52,308 nt of DNA from Rhodospirillaceae bacterium (GCA_002721365.1 PBKC01000025.1:1-52308); one strand, 5' to 3'; counted from the stretch's first letter, positions 42,666 through 51,371 are shown. The notes: generated by a model from the sequence alone, not told the origin. Translations and numbers: made by a program.

Positions 42666-43418
42666 ATGGGAAGTGTCAGGCTTCGTCTGTTTCCGGTGAT
42701 GATCTTCGTCGCCGTTCTGTCGCTGTCGATCAAGGTCGGCGACTTCGTCGATGGCCTTGCAACCATCGGCGGGTCGGTGTCGGTGGCATCGTTGCAGGCA
42801 CAGCAGGCAACCCCCGAGGAGGCCGCGCCGGAGCAGGCAGCCGAAGGCGATGCGGGCGACGGCGCGGAAGGCGGCGACCCGGTGGCCGGCGAAGCGGAGA
42901 CGGCAGGAGAGGGCGGGGACGGTCAGTCGGCGAACGCGCTGCTGGATGAACTGGGGGCCGATGAGATCGAGCCCGACAACCAGTTCACCGATGCCGAGAT
43001 TTCCGTGCTTCAGGACCTCAAGGCGCGGCGTGAAGCGCTCGACTCCCGCGGCAAGGAGCTGGAGCTGCGTGAGCAGATGATTCGGGCCGCCGAACATACG
43101 CTGGAAAGCAAGATCGACGAATGGAAGCTCCTCAAGACCGAGGTCGAGGGATTGCTCCGGGAATACGACACTCAGCAGGATGAGGACTTGAAACGCCTCG
43201 CCGCCTATTACGAGAGGATGAAGCCGAAGGATGCGGCGCGGATCTTCAACGAGCTCGAGATGAAGGAGTTGCTCGCGATCGTCGAGCGGATGAAGGACAG
43301 CAAAGCGTCCGCGGTGATCGCCGAGATGGATACCGGCAAGGCGACCAGCCTGACGACCGAGCTCGCTGCGCGGTCTCCTGTGTCGGTACCGGACGGCAGT
43401 CCGGTCGCCTCTAACTGA
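42666..43418 (+). CDS. motE: MotE-like flagellar motility protein (MgtE N-domain type)
   Basis: About 250 residues. An N-terminal signal or membrane segment (LRLFPVMIFVAVLSLSIKVGDF) is followed by an Ala/Glu-rich linker, a coiled coil (ELELREQMIRAAEHTLESKIDEWKLL) and a C-terminal MgtE N-like domain (YYERMKPKDAARIFNELEMKELLAIVERMK). In Sinorhizobium MotE is a periplasmic chaperone for MotC. Alternative start is a GTG at 42657 overlapping the upstream stop; ATG 42666 is favoured by position after the GGGAAGTGAAG sequence. Its presence points to a MotC-like or other periplasmic stator partner. Confidence 0.82.
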   Translation: MGSVRLRLFPVMIFVAVLSLSIKVGDFVDGLATIGGSVSVASLQAQQATPEEAAPEQAAEGDAGDGAEGGDPVAGEAETAGEGGDGQSANALLDELGADEIEPDNQFTDAEISVLQDLKARREALDSRGKELELREQMIRAAEHTLESKIDEWKLLKTEVEGLLREYDTQQDEDLKRLAAYYERMKPKDAARIFNELEMKELLAIVERMKDSKASAVIAEMDTGKATSLTTELAARSPVSVPDGSPVASN

Positions 43419-43458
43419 CGCCGCCGCCGGCGGTTCACGGCAGATCGGACGGACGACG

Positions 43459-43845
43459 ATGCCTGTCGACACGAACATGGCGATCCTGGTGGTCGACGAT
43501 TACAGACACATGCGCGGCGTGGCGCGGAAACTTCTGTCGCAGATCGGCTTCAACAACGTAGCCGAAGCCAGCGACGGCTCGATGGCGCTTCGCAAGCTCA
43601 AAGGCGGCGATTTCGGTCTGGTGATCTCGGACTGGAACATGGCACCGATGAGCGGGATCGAGCTCCTGAAAGCGGTGCGCGCCGACGACAAGCTACGGCG
43701 CCTGCCCTTCATCATGATCAGTGCCGAGAACAAGACCGAGAATGTTCTGGAAGCACGGGCGGCGGGCGTCGACAGTTACATTCTCAAGCCGTTCAATGCC
43801 CAGACGCTGAAGACCAAGATCCAGTCCGTTCTCGGAGATTTCTAG
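43459..43845 (+). CDS. CheY-like single-domain response regulator
   Basis: A 128-residue receiver domain only. The acidic pair is D13/D14 (LVVDDYRHMR), the phosphorylation site D58 (VISDWNMAPMSG), the switch Ser S88 (MISAENK) and K110 (ILKPF). Length and motifs match chemotaxis CheY. It is encoded 40 bases after motE, between switch and stator-like genes, so it is likely the motor-binding CheY. It lacks any output domain. No chemotaxis kinase is in the window. Confidence 0.88.
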   Translation: MPVDTNMAILVVDDYRHMRGVARKLLSQIGFNNVAEASDGSMALRKLKGGDFGLVISDWNMAPMSGIELLKAVRADDKLRRLPFIMISAENKTENVLEARAAGVDSYILKPFNAQTLKTKIQSVLGDF

Positions 43846-43860
43846 GTCCGGTGATGCGGC

Positions 43861-44538
43861 ATGGATGAAGACGAAGAACCAGAAGCCCCGGTATCAAAGG
43901 ACCCGACACTTGCCCTGTTCCTGGGGCTGTATCTGATCCTTCTGGCTTTCTTCGTGTTGCTGAACACCATGGCGACTCTGGAAGAGGAACGGGTCAAGAC
44001 GGTGGTGAACAGCCTCCTGGCCACCTTTTCCACCCAGATCCTGAGCGACGAGGCGACGCAGTTTTCCAGCAGCATCGGTCAGAACCTGCCGACCGAGACC
44101 CTGTATCGCGATATCCGCGAATACTTCGAGGTGGCGGTTCCTCTCGCCCGGATCGAGCTGTTCTCGAACGGCAACGTCATGCAGATCCAGCTTCCGGCGG
44201 ACTCGCTGTTCGAGCCGAACAGCGCCCGTATCCGGACCGACCGGGAGGACTTGTTCCAGCGGCTGGTGAACTCTCTGCGCTGGCGCGGTCTCGGCATTCG
44301 CTACGAGATGGAATTTCTGGTCCATACCGGTCCTTTCCTCGCCGATGCCCTGGCCGCGGGGCAGCTCTTGGAGGTAGCGCGGGCCGGCGCCATGGCGCGC
44401 GAACTGGTCCAGCGCGGCGTCCCCGCGGAATCGGTGGTGACCGGGGCCGAACCCGGTGACCCCTCGCAGATCGTCATGACCTTCTATCCGCGCGACCAGG
44501 AAGGCGCGAAGGTCGATTTCTCCAGCAGTAGACGTTAG
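43861..44538 (+). CDS. Degenerate MotB-like protein (first of a tandem pair)
   Basis: A 225-residue protein. One membrane segment (LALFLGLYLILLAFFVLLNTMA, about residues 17-38) aligns with the second protein, but the position of the MotB proton-path Asp is Gly22. The C-terminal region is OmpA-like yet degenerate: where active domains have DGHTD and NWELSxxR this one reads FLVHTGPF and QLLEVARA. So both ion conduction and peptidoglycan binding look lost. It lies 15 bases after the CheY-like gene and six before the second MotB-like gene. A role as non-conducting partner or regulator of the stator is inference. Confidence 0.75.
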   Translation: MDEDEEPEAPVSKDPTLALFLGLYLILLAFFVLLNTMATLEEERVKTVVNSLLATFSTQILSDEATQFSSSIGQNLPTETLYRDIREYFEVAVPLARIELFSNGNVMQIQLPADSLFEPNSARIRTDREDLFQRLVNSLRWRGLGIRYEMEFLVHTGPFLADALAAGQLLEVARAGAMARELVQRGVPAESVVTGAEPGDPSQIVMTFYPRDQEGAKVDFSSSRR

Positions 44539-44544
44539 GCGGCT

Positions 44545-45273
44545 ATGGACGACGACGACGATCAGCCAAAGAAGCCTGCGGGAAATCCCGAAGCATGGAT
44601 GCTGTCGTTCGGCGACCTGATCTCGCTGATGCTGGTGTTCTTCGTGATGCTGTTCGCCATGTCTACTCTGGAGCAGGAGGACTTCGAGGCGGTCGTCAGC
44701 TCTCTCTCGCAGCGGTTTACCCCGATCACGGCGGTAAACGAGCCGGTGCCGCAGATCGATGCCGATATCCCCAAGATCCGCGAGGCCAAGGGCTACAACC
44801 TCGATTATCTGCGTGCGGTGATCGAGCAGAAGCTGGCGCAGGCGCCGCTGCTCGCCGACGTCACGTTTCACCAACTCGATGACCGGCTGGTGATTTCGCT
44901 TCCCGCCGAGTCGTTGTTCGAAACCGGTAGCGCAGCGCTTTCGCAACAAGCGCGCGAGTCCCTCTACGTTCTTGGCGACGTCCTTCGCTACATCGGCAAC
45001 CGAATCGACGTTGACGGCCATACCGACCCGTCGCCCATCAGTTCCGCGGCGTTTCCCTCGAATTGGGAACTGTCGCTCAGCCGAGCGATCGCCGTGGCCA
45101 ACGAGCTTCGCCGGGCGGGATACACACGGAAGATCACCGCGTTGGGCTTCGCGGATTCCCGTTATTCGGATCTGTCGGTGAATATTCCTGCGCCGAATCG
45201 TTACGAGCTTGCGCGTCGGGTCGATATCGTCATCCGCCAGGCCAAGTCCGGCGGTCGTTTCGATGCTCTCTAG
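44545..45273 (+). CDS. MotB-like stator protein (second of a tandem pair)
   Basis: A 242-residue protein. The membrane segment WMLSFGDLISLMLVFFVMLF (about residues 18-37) contains Asp24 at the position of the MotB proton-binding Asp and the FF pattern. The periplasmic C-terminus has the intact OmpA-like peptidoglycan-binding motifs DGHTD and NWELSLSRA. It therefore keeps the features of a working stator B subunit. A short N-terminus rich in Asp precedes the segment. It overlaps the following 1155-residue protein by 11 bases. No motA gene is in the window. Confidence 0.85.
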   Translation: MDDDDDQPKKPAGNPEAWMLSFGDLISLMLVFFVMLFAMSTLEQEDFEAVVSSLSQRFTPITAVNEPVPQIDADIPKIREAKGYNLDYLRAVIEQKLAQAPLLADVTFHQLDDRLVISLPAESLFETGSAALSQQARESLYVLGDVLRYIGNRIDVDGHTDPSPISSAAFPSNWELSLSRAIAVANELRRAGYTRKITALGFADSRYSDLSVNIPAPNRYELARRVDIVIRQAKSGGRFDAL

Positions 45274-48200
45274 GTCGCTTCGGATCGGGCCCCTTTGGGT
45301 GGCGCGTCGGACGTGGATCGCCGCCCTGGTCGCGGCGTTCGCCGTGCTGGCGACGGCCCCGGTCGATGCCCAAGAGGTGGTCGAAACCCGCGCCTGGGCG
45401 CACGAGAATTACGGCCGGATCGTCTTCGACTGGCAGGAGCCGGTGGAGTACGAGGTCTCGGCTCAGGGTCAGGTCCTCAACATCCGCTTCGATCGACCGC
45501 TGATCCCCAGCTTCCTCGGCGTCATGCGCTATCTCGGCGACTATGTGACGACCGCCAGCGTTTCGGGCGATGGCCGGACCGTCACCTTTGGCCTGACCCG
45601 ACCTTTCGAAACCAGGGCTTTCCGAACCGGCACGGCGGTCGTCGTCGACCTGTTGCCGCCCTCGAACGATACGGATGTCGCCGCGCCCGCCCAGGCCCCG
45701 CCTTCGAATCAGGCCGACGCGCAAGGAACGGTCGAGACGCTGCCGATCCGCTTCGGCCGGCATGAAACCTACACGCGAGTCGTGTTCGACTGGCCACGGC
45801 CGGTCGGTTATGCGGTCACGAGGAACGACGGCTCGATCAGTGTGGTTTTCGATCGCGACGCGCGGGTCTCTTCCGGTGCGTTGTCTCAAACACCGCCCGC
45901 GCCCATCAGTGCTATCGCAGCGCGGTCGCGCAACGGCGCCCTCACGGTCGTTCTGGCGGCGCCGGAAGAAGCGCGCATCCGTGATTTCACGACGGGGTCG
46001 AAGGTCGTTCTCGACGTCTACCGACCGACTGCCGAGACGGCAGCGGCTCCGCCTGCGGAAACTCCGGAACCGGCGGCGACGCCTGCACCCACACCCACAC
46101 CCACGCCCGAAGCGGAACAGGAACCGGCCGGGCAGTCCCCGGAGACGACGACGGCCGCAGCGGAGACCGAGGAGCCTGCGTCCGAACCGGCCGACACCGC
46201 CCAGTCGGCGTCGGAGACGGCGTCCACGGCTCCGGCCGAGGACGCCGCCATGCCCGCCATGGCGGACATCCCGGCCGATGCGGTGCCCGTCGTCATCAGC
46301 CAACTCGACGGCGGGTACGAGGTCCGCTTCGAGTGGGACATTCGCACCGACGCGGCGGTGTTCGTCCGTGCCGGGTTCCTGTGGGCCGCTTTCGATTCGC
46401 CGCGCGTCTTCGATCTTTCGGACTCGTCGGAGGGCGGGGAGGTGGTGCGCCCGGTCGGCCAGTTCACTGTCGAACCCCTGTCCGCGGTCCGTTTCCGCTT
46501 GGCGCCGGGCTATTTCCCGGCCGTCACCAAGGATGGCGACAGCTGGGTGATCACCTTGAGTGCCACGCCACCCAACCTGAAACCCATTCCCATTCTCCGA
46601 GAGCTCGAAAGCGAGGTCGGGCCTCGTCTCAGCCTGCCGACGATCAATCCCGGTGATGAAGTCACGGTCACTGACCCGGAGGTCGGCGACGAACTGATCC
46701 TGGTTCCCTTACCGGCGCCGGGCTTGGGCGTATCGCCCGGGCGGCGGTATGTCGACCTCGATATCCTGCCGTCCGCACAGGGGGTCGTCATTCGCCCGAT
46801 ATCGGATCTCGTGACCGTTCGATCCCTGCGCGACCAGATCGAGGTCACCAGCCTCGAAGGTCTGTCGATGTCGGTCCCGCCGGCGCGCGTGGCCGTCCCG
46901 CCGGCGGAGGAGGAAACGGGCGAGTCCGAGGAACAGCCGGCGACGCCGCGCGAGCAATCCCGCGCCTCGGCGCTGCTGGCCGGGTTGGAGCAGGGCGGAC
47001 CGCCGCGCGAAGGGGCCGGTGCGCCTATGTTCGATCTCAACAAGTGGCGCCGGTCCGATCTGGGCACGTTCCTGGAAGCCAAGCATGCACTGAACCAGGA
47101 GATCGGGGCCGCGCCCGAGGAAGCGCAACCCGAGGTTCTGCTCGATTTCGCGGAGTTCCTGTTCGCCAACGGCTTTGCGCCCGAAGCGCTGGGCGTCGTG
47201 CGGGTCGTCGCCGAAAGCGATCGTCTGATGGCGGGGCTGCCTCGGCTGCGGGCGCTGCGCGGCGCCGCCAACGTCGAGATGGGCCGTTATGTCGAGGCGG
47301 CCAGCGACCTGAGTGACAGCGGTTTCGACGGCAACGCCGAGATGGCGCTGTGGCGGGGCGCCGTGGCATTGGAGACGGGGAACCCGGAGCAGGCGTTCGA
47401 GGAGTTCAACCGGTCGCGGGGCGTCGTCGAGCGCTATGACGACATGCACCGCATCCCGCTGCTTCTCAAGATGGCGCGGGCGGCTCTGGCCGTGGGCGAT
47501 CTGGTCGCGGCCAACCGGATCGTCGACCGAGTTCTCCTGTCGAAGCCGAAGCCGAGTCAGGTCGACCATGCGAACCTGATCCGGGCGCAGGCGATGGAGG
47601 GCGGTAACCGTCCTCTCGATGCGCTGGACATATACCGTCGACTGGAGACGTCGGACGATCGCCGGGTGCGCGCCGAAGCCAGCTACCGGCGGGTCGAGTT
47701 GATGCTGAAAGAGGGCATGATCTCCAACGAGACCGCTGCCGAGGATCTGGAAGGGTTGCGGTTCGCATGGCGCGGCGGCCCCTACGAGCTCAACCTGCTC
47801 AAGCGGCTGGGTGAGCTCTACATCGCCGATGGCAACTACTATCAGGGTTTGGCGACGTGGCGCGAGACGGTGACGAACTTCCCCGATTCACCGGAAGTCC
47901 GCGACATCGCCAAGTCGATGAATGACGTGTTCTTGAGCCTGTTCGTCGACGGTGAGGCCGATTCCTTGTCGCCGGTGAAGGCGCTGGCGCTTTATCGCGA
48001 GTTCCAGGAACTGACGCCCGTCGGTCGTCTCGGCGACGAGATGGTCTACCGGCTGGCCGACCGGCTGGTCTCCGTCGATCTTCTTGGCCAGGCGGCCGAG
48101 CTGCTGCAGCATCAGGTGAACTTCCGCCTCCGCGATACCGAGCTCGCCCGGGTCGGTGCCCGGCTGGCCGCCATCTATCTGCTGGATGGCGATGCGGAGA

Positions 48201-48730
48201 AGGCAGCGGACGCGCTGAGGGCGAGCGACGTCGTCCGCATGCCCGACGGTCTCGCGCAGGATCGCCGCTACCTGATGGTGGAGGCTCTGTCGGAGCAGAA
48301 GGCCTACGACGAGGCGTTGGGCCTGCTCGAGGGGGATAAGGCGCGCGAAGCGGACTATCTGCGGGCAGATCTCTATTGGGACCAGCAGGATTGGCTGGCA
48401 GTGGCGACCGTCATCAACCGCATTTTCAACAACCGCAGCGGGGACGAGCCGCTGTCGGAGACCGAAGCCCAGTACATGATGAAGCTGGTGGTCGCGCTCG
48501 CGCTCTCGAACAACCGCGATGGGCTGACGAATGTTCGTGAGAACTACGGCACGCTGATGGCGGAGACCCAGCGCAGCGAGGCCTTCAAGGCGATCACCAG
48601 CTATGTCGACGACAGCTCGATCGATCCCCGCGATCTCACGTCCACCGTCGCCGACATCAACAACTACGAAGCCTTCATGGCGAGCCTGCGCCAGCGCGTC
48701 AGCCGCGACAATCTAAGCGCCATCAACTGA
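45263..48730 (+). CDS. Large periplasmic AMIN-like/TPR protein, flagellar cluster
   Basis: A 1155-residue protein with a signal peptide (cleavage near PVDA-QEVV, residues 36/37). Three AMIN-like beta-repeats appear: GRIVFDWQEPVEYEVS near residue 50, TRVVFDWPRPVGYAVT near 170 and YEVRFEWDIRTDAAVF near 350. A Pro/Ala/Glu-rich linker with TPAPTPTPTPEAEQEPA lies between the second and third. From about residue 590 to the end the sequence is helical and TPR-like. It overlaps the second MotB-like gene by 11 bases, so it is co-expressed with it. AMIN domains often localise proteins to the envelope. A scaffold or stator-anchor role is inference; the protein was not recognised. Confidence 0.75.
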   Translation: MLSRSLRIGPLWVARRTWIAALVAAFAVLATAPVDAQEVVETRAWAHENYGRIVFDWQEPVEYEVSAQGQVLNIRFDRPLIPSFLGVMRYLGDYVTTASVSGDGRTVTFGLTRPFETRAFRTGTAVVVDLLPPSNDTDVAAPAQAPPSNQADAQGTVETLPIRFGRHETYTRVVFDWPRPVGYAVTRNDGSISVVFDRDARVSSGALSQTPPAPISAIAARSRNGALTVVLAAPEEARIRDFTTGSKVVLDVYRPTAETAAAPPAETPEPAATPAPTPTPTPEAEQEPAGQSPETTTAAAETEEPASEPADTAQSASETASTAPAEDAAMPAMADIPADAVPVVISQLDGGYEVRFEWDIRTDAAVFVRAGFLWAAFDSPRVFDLSDSSEGGEVVRPVGQFTVEPLSAVRFRLAPGYFPAVTKDGDSWVITLSATPPNLKPIPILRELESEVGPRLSLPTINPGDEVTVTDPEVGDELILVPLPAPGLGVSPGRRYVDLDILPSAQGVVIRPISDLVTVRSLRDQIEVTSLEGLSMSVPPARVAVPPAEEETGESEEQPATPREQSRASALLAGLEQGGPPREGAGAPMFDLNKWRRSDLGTFLEAKHALNQEIGAAPEEAQPEVLLDFAEFLFANGFAPEALGVVRVVAESDRLMAGLPRLRALRGAANVEMGRYVEAASDLSDSGFDGNAEMALWRGAVALETGNPEQAFEEFNRSRGVVERYDDMHRIPLLLKMARAALAVGDLVAANRIVDRVLLSKPKPSQVDHANLIRAQAMEGGNRPLDALDIYRRLETSDDRRVRAEASYRRVELMLKEGMISNETAAEDLEGLRFAWRGGPYELNLLKRLGELYIADGNYYQGLATWRETVTNFPDSPEVRDIAKSMNDVFLSLFVDGEADSLSPVKALALYREFQELTPVGRLGDEMVYRLADRLVSVDLLGQAAELLQHQVNFRLRDTELARVGARLAAIYLLDGDAEKAADALRASDVVRMPDGLAQDRRYLMVEALSEQKAYDEALGLLEGDKAREADYLRADLYWDQQDWLAVATVINRIFNNRSGDEPLSETEAQYMMKLVVALALSNNRDGLTNVRENYGTLMAETQRSEAFKAITSYVDDSSIDPRDLTSTVADINNYEAFMASLRQRVSRDNLSAIN

Positions 48731-48847
48731 TCCTGGGGGCAAACGCTAGCCGGTAACGTGTGGAGCGCGATCCGGGAGCCCGTCCCGTTCTTGCCACAGG
48801 TCTCTGGCGTGAGGTCCGGGCAGCCGCGACCGCCGGACCGATGGTCT

Positions 48848-49603
48848 CTAGGTGTTGAAGCTCTCGATCAGGCTGCCGGCGATCAGGTACCAGCCGTCCA
48901 TCAGCACGAAGAAGATCAGCTTGAACGGCAGAGAGATGATGACGGGCGGCAGCATCATCATGCCCATCGACATCAGCACCGACGCCACCACCATGTCGAT
49001 GACGATGAAGGGAATGAACAGCAGGAAGCCGATTTCGAAGGCGCGCCGAAGTTCGCTGATCATGAAGGCCGGGATCAGCGCCCGCAGCGAAACGTCCTCG
49101 GCCACGGTATCGGCGGGCGCCCCCGCGATGTCGAGAAACAGGGCGAGGTCCTTTTGGCGGACCTGGCGCAGCATGAAGACTCGGAACGGTTCGGAAACCT
49201 GCTCGAACGCTTCCTGCTCGGTGATCTCCTGATCGATCAGCGGCGCGATTCCGTTCTGGTAGGCGGTCTCCAGCGTCGGTGCCATGACGAAGCCCGTGAG
49301 GAAGAGGGCAAGGGTGACCAGCACCGGGTTGGGCGGCGTCTGCTGGATGCCGATGGCGCTTCGCAGTAGCGACAGGACGACGACGATACGGGTGAAGGAC
49401 GTCACCACGATCAGGATCGACGGCGCCAGCGACAGGATCGTCAGCAGCGCGAGAAGCTGCAGGACCCGCGCCGTGAACAGGCCTTCGCCGGGCTCGTCGC
49501 CGAGATCGAGGGAGAGAGATTGCGCCGCCGCCCAGCGCACCCCGAGGAACAGGAACGGCGCGAGAAGTGCGAGAATCAGCAGCGGACGGCGCCACGCCTT
49601 CAT
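48848..49603 (-). CDS. fliP: Flagellar export gate protein FliP
   Basis: A 251-residue membrane protein with a cleavable signal peptide (MKAWRRPLLILALLAPFLFLG...AAA), then LQLLALLTILSLAPSILIVVTSFTRIVVVLSLLRSAIGIQQTPPN, the FliP signature, and FEIGFLLFIPFIVIDMVVASVLMSMGMMMLPP. It forms the export gate of the flagellar type III system with FliQ and FliR. The ATG at 49603 overlaps the fliO stop (ATGA). The gene is oriented opposite to fliQ and fliR. Confidence 0.96.
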   Translation of the reverse strand: MKAWRRPLLILALLAPFLFLGVRWAAAQSLSLDLGDEPGEGLFTARVLQLLALLTILSLAPSILIVVTSFTRIVVVLSLLRSAIGIQQTPPNPVLVTLALFLTGFVMAPTLETAYQNGIAPLIDQEITEQEAFEQVSEPFRVFMLRQVRQKDLALFLDIAGAPADTVAEDVSLRALIPAFMISELRRAFEIGFLLFIPFIVIDMVVASVLMSMGMMMLPPVIISLPFKLIFFVLMDGWYLIAGSLIESFNT

Positions 49604-49923
49604 GCGTCGGTCTCCTCGGCCGGCTCGACAAGCGCCTCGAAGCGGGGGCGTGCGGTGATGCCGCGCTCGACGACGGTTTCGGTCTGTGCACCCAGCAGAA
49701 TCAGATGCTCGACTTCGTCGCGGCGGATCAGCACCAGGCGGCGTTTCATATCCAGTGGCGCGATCTCGACGATCGCGAGGCGCCGGCTCGTCATGCTTCC
49801 GCGCCGCCCCATCCCGCCCATTCCGAACCCGAACCGCCGAAGGGCCCAACCAAGGCCGACGATCAGCAGCAGGACCAGGAATAGTGTCGCCAGCGCCGAA
49901 ACGAGGGTGCCTGAGTCCATCAA
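49600..49923 (-). CDS. fliO: Flagellar export protein FliO
   Basis: A 107-residue protein with one N-terminal membrane segment (LVSALATLFLVLLLIVGLGWALRRF, about residues 7-31) and a cytoplasmic domain with RRLAIVEIAPLDMKRRLVLIRRDEVEHLILLG, the FliO pattern. FliO helps FliP assemble in the membrane. It sits directly between the FlhB-like gene and fliP with overlapping ends. ATG 49920 is an equally possible start. Confidence 0.88.
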   Translation of the reverse strand: MMDSGTLVSALATLFLVLLLIVGLGWALRRFGFGMGGMGRRGSMTSRRLAIVEIAPLDMKRRLVLIRRDEVEHLILLGAQTETVVERGITARPRFEALVEPAEETDA

Positions 49924-50258
49924 GGCTCCCCGGCGCCGGCCGTTTCCTCGGGCGGGAAGCGGCGGTTCAGGCGGTAGACGTAGGACAGGATTTCGGTGAC
50001 GGCGGCGAGGGCGCCGACGGGGACGCGGCTCTCCTCTTCCAGCGCACCGAGTATCTCGGCGAGGTCGGCATCTTCGCGGACCGGAATGCCGTTGGCGAAG
50101 GCGATCTCGAGGATCTTTTCGGCGAAGGCCCCTCGGCCGGTGGCCGTGATCGCCGGCGCATCCGTGCCCGGACGGTCGTCTCTCAGCGCGACCGCAACCG
50201 GTCTTCGCTTCCGCCCCCTGCTGTCGTCGCCTTGCTGCATAGCGCTCGCCGTCGGCAT
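49920..50258 (-). CDS. FlhB C-terminal domain-like protein (EscU/YscU family, stand-alone)
   Basis: A 112-residue protein corresponding only to the cytoplasmic FlhB_C domain: AVALRDDRPGTDAPAITATGRGAFAEKILEIAFANGIPVREDADLAEILGAL and VGALAAVTEILSYVYRLN. The NPTH self-cleavage site of full-length FlhB is missing. Such FhlB-like proteins can take the place of the cleaved FlhB fragment in the export switch. The start is uncertain (50258 or ATG 50240; an in-frame start at 50312 is less likely). It is followed directly by fliO and fliP, so it is part of the export operon. Confidence 0.82.
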   Translation of the reverse strand: MPTASAMQQGDDSRGRKRRPVAVALRDDRPGTDAPAITATGRGAFAEKILEIAFANGIPVREDADLAEILGALEEESRVPVGALAAVTEILSYVYRLNRRFPPEETAGAGEP

Positions 50259-50426
50259 CCCCCGTCGCTTATAGCGCTTCCGAGGGGTTTCGGCCCAGCC
50301 CCGATGCGGCATCGCTTGCCGGCTGCCGGCGGAAGTGGCCCGATTTTGCCGAGGCCGGGCGGCGGGAATTGCCTAGGCATGGCGGGGAAACCGGCGGAAA
50401 TCGGCGGAGATCCCTATCGCCACGAC

Positions 50427-50441
50427 TGGCCCGTGCCTTGC
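50427..50441 (+). promoter_or_regulatory. Sigma-54 (-24/-12) promoter of flgB-flgC-fliE
   Basis: TGGCCCGTGCCTTGC keeps TGGC-N7-TTGC with GG and GC ten bases apart, one base off the full consensus. Predicted start is near 50453, about 48 bases upstream of flgB. Confidence 0.75.
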
Positions 50442-50500
50442 ATCATCCCATGGCAAAGCCGACGGCTGATGCCGTAGCCAGACTGAGCGAGCGGAACGTC

Positions 50501-50896
50501 ATGGACCTTCAGACCATCCCTATGTTCGCGATGATGACCAAGAGCATGGACTGGCACTCCAAGCGCCAGGATCTGCTCGCAGGAAATATCGCCAACGCCG
50601 ACACGCCGAACTACCAGCCGGTGGACCTCGCGCCGCTGACGTTCGACAAGGAGCTCCGCAAGCTGGCCACCGTGCCCGTCCGGCAGACCAGCCCGATGCA
50701 CCTCAGCGCGATCAGGCCGCAGGTCACCGGTGACGAAGTGCGGGACACCTACGAGGTGAGTCCCGTCGCCAACGGTGTCTCGCTGGAGGAGCAGGCGGTG
50801 ATGGTCGCCAAGAACGCCATGGATCACACCCTCGCCACCCAGCTCTACGGCAAGAACATTTCGATGCTCCGCATGGTGATGCGGGGCGGTAACTGA
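50501..50896 (+). CDS. flgB: Flagellar proximal rod protein FlgB
   Basis: A 131-residue rod protein. It has HSKRQDLLAGNIANADTPNYQPVDL, the FlgB form of the rod signature, and a C-terminal helix (EEQAVMVAKNAMDHTLATQLYGKNISMLRMVMRGGN). The ATG at 50501 follows GAGCGGAA; an upstream frame to 50369 is rejected because it lacks homology. It forms the base of the rod with FlgC and FliE, encoded next. Confidence 0.94.
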   Translation: MDLQTIPMFAMMTKSMDWHSKRQDLLAGNIANADTPNYQPVDLAPLTFDKELRKLATVPVRQTSPMHLSAIRPQVTGDEVRDTYEVSPVANGVSLEEQAVMVAKNAMDHTLATQLYGKNISMLRMVMRGGN

Positions 50897-50919
50897 TCGA
50901 CGGCGGAGAGACCCGACCG

Positions 50920-51333
50920 ATGCCCGACCTGAACAACTCCTTCTTCATCGCCGCTGCCGGCATGCGCGCCCAGAGCACCCGCATCCGGGTGGTGGCCGAG
51001 AACATCGCCAACGCCGACTCGCTGTCGGCCACGGCCGACGGCCAGCCTTACCGGCGCAAGGTGGTGACGTTCCAAAATGTCTTGGATCGCTCCCTCGGCG
51101 TCGATAAGGTAGAGGTGAAGGACGTTACCAGGGACCCGTCCGACTTCAGCAAGAACTACGAACCATCGAATCCTCATGCGGATGAAGATGGTTATGTTCT
51201 GATGCCGAACGTGAACACCCTGGTCGAGATGATGGACATGCGCGAGGCGCAGCGGAGCTATCAGGCCAACCTCAACGTGATCGAGGTGACGAAGGCGATG
51301 CTCCAGTCCACAGTGGGTATTCTCCGGGCCTGA
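50920..51333 (+). CDS. flgC: Flagellar proximal rod protein FlgC
   Basis: A 137-residue rod protein. It has NSFFIAAAGMRAQSTRIRVVAENIANADS near the N-terminus, and NPHADEDGYVLMPNVNTLVEMMDMREAQRSYQANLNVIEVTKAML at the C-terminus, both FlgC hallmarks. It stacks on FlgB in the proximal rod. It lies 23 bases after flgB. Confidence 0.95.
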   Translation: MPDLNNSFFIAAAGMRAQSTRIRVVAENIANADSLSATADGQPYRRKVVTFQNVLDRSLGVDKVEVKDVTRDPSDFSKNYEPSNPHADEDGYVLMPNVNTLVEMMDMREAQRSYQANLNVIEVTKAMLQSTVGILRA

Positions 51334-51371
51334 TGTCTGGGCCCGGCCCCGTGTAAGCGAGGGAGCCAGGC

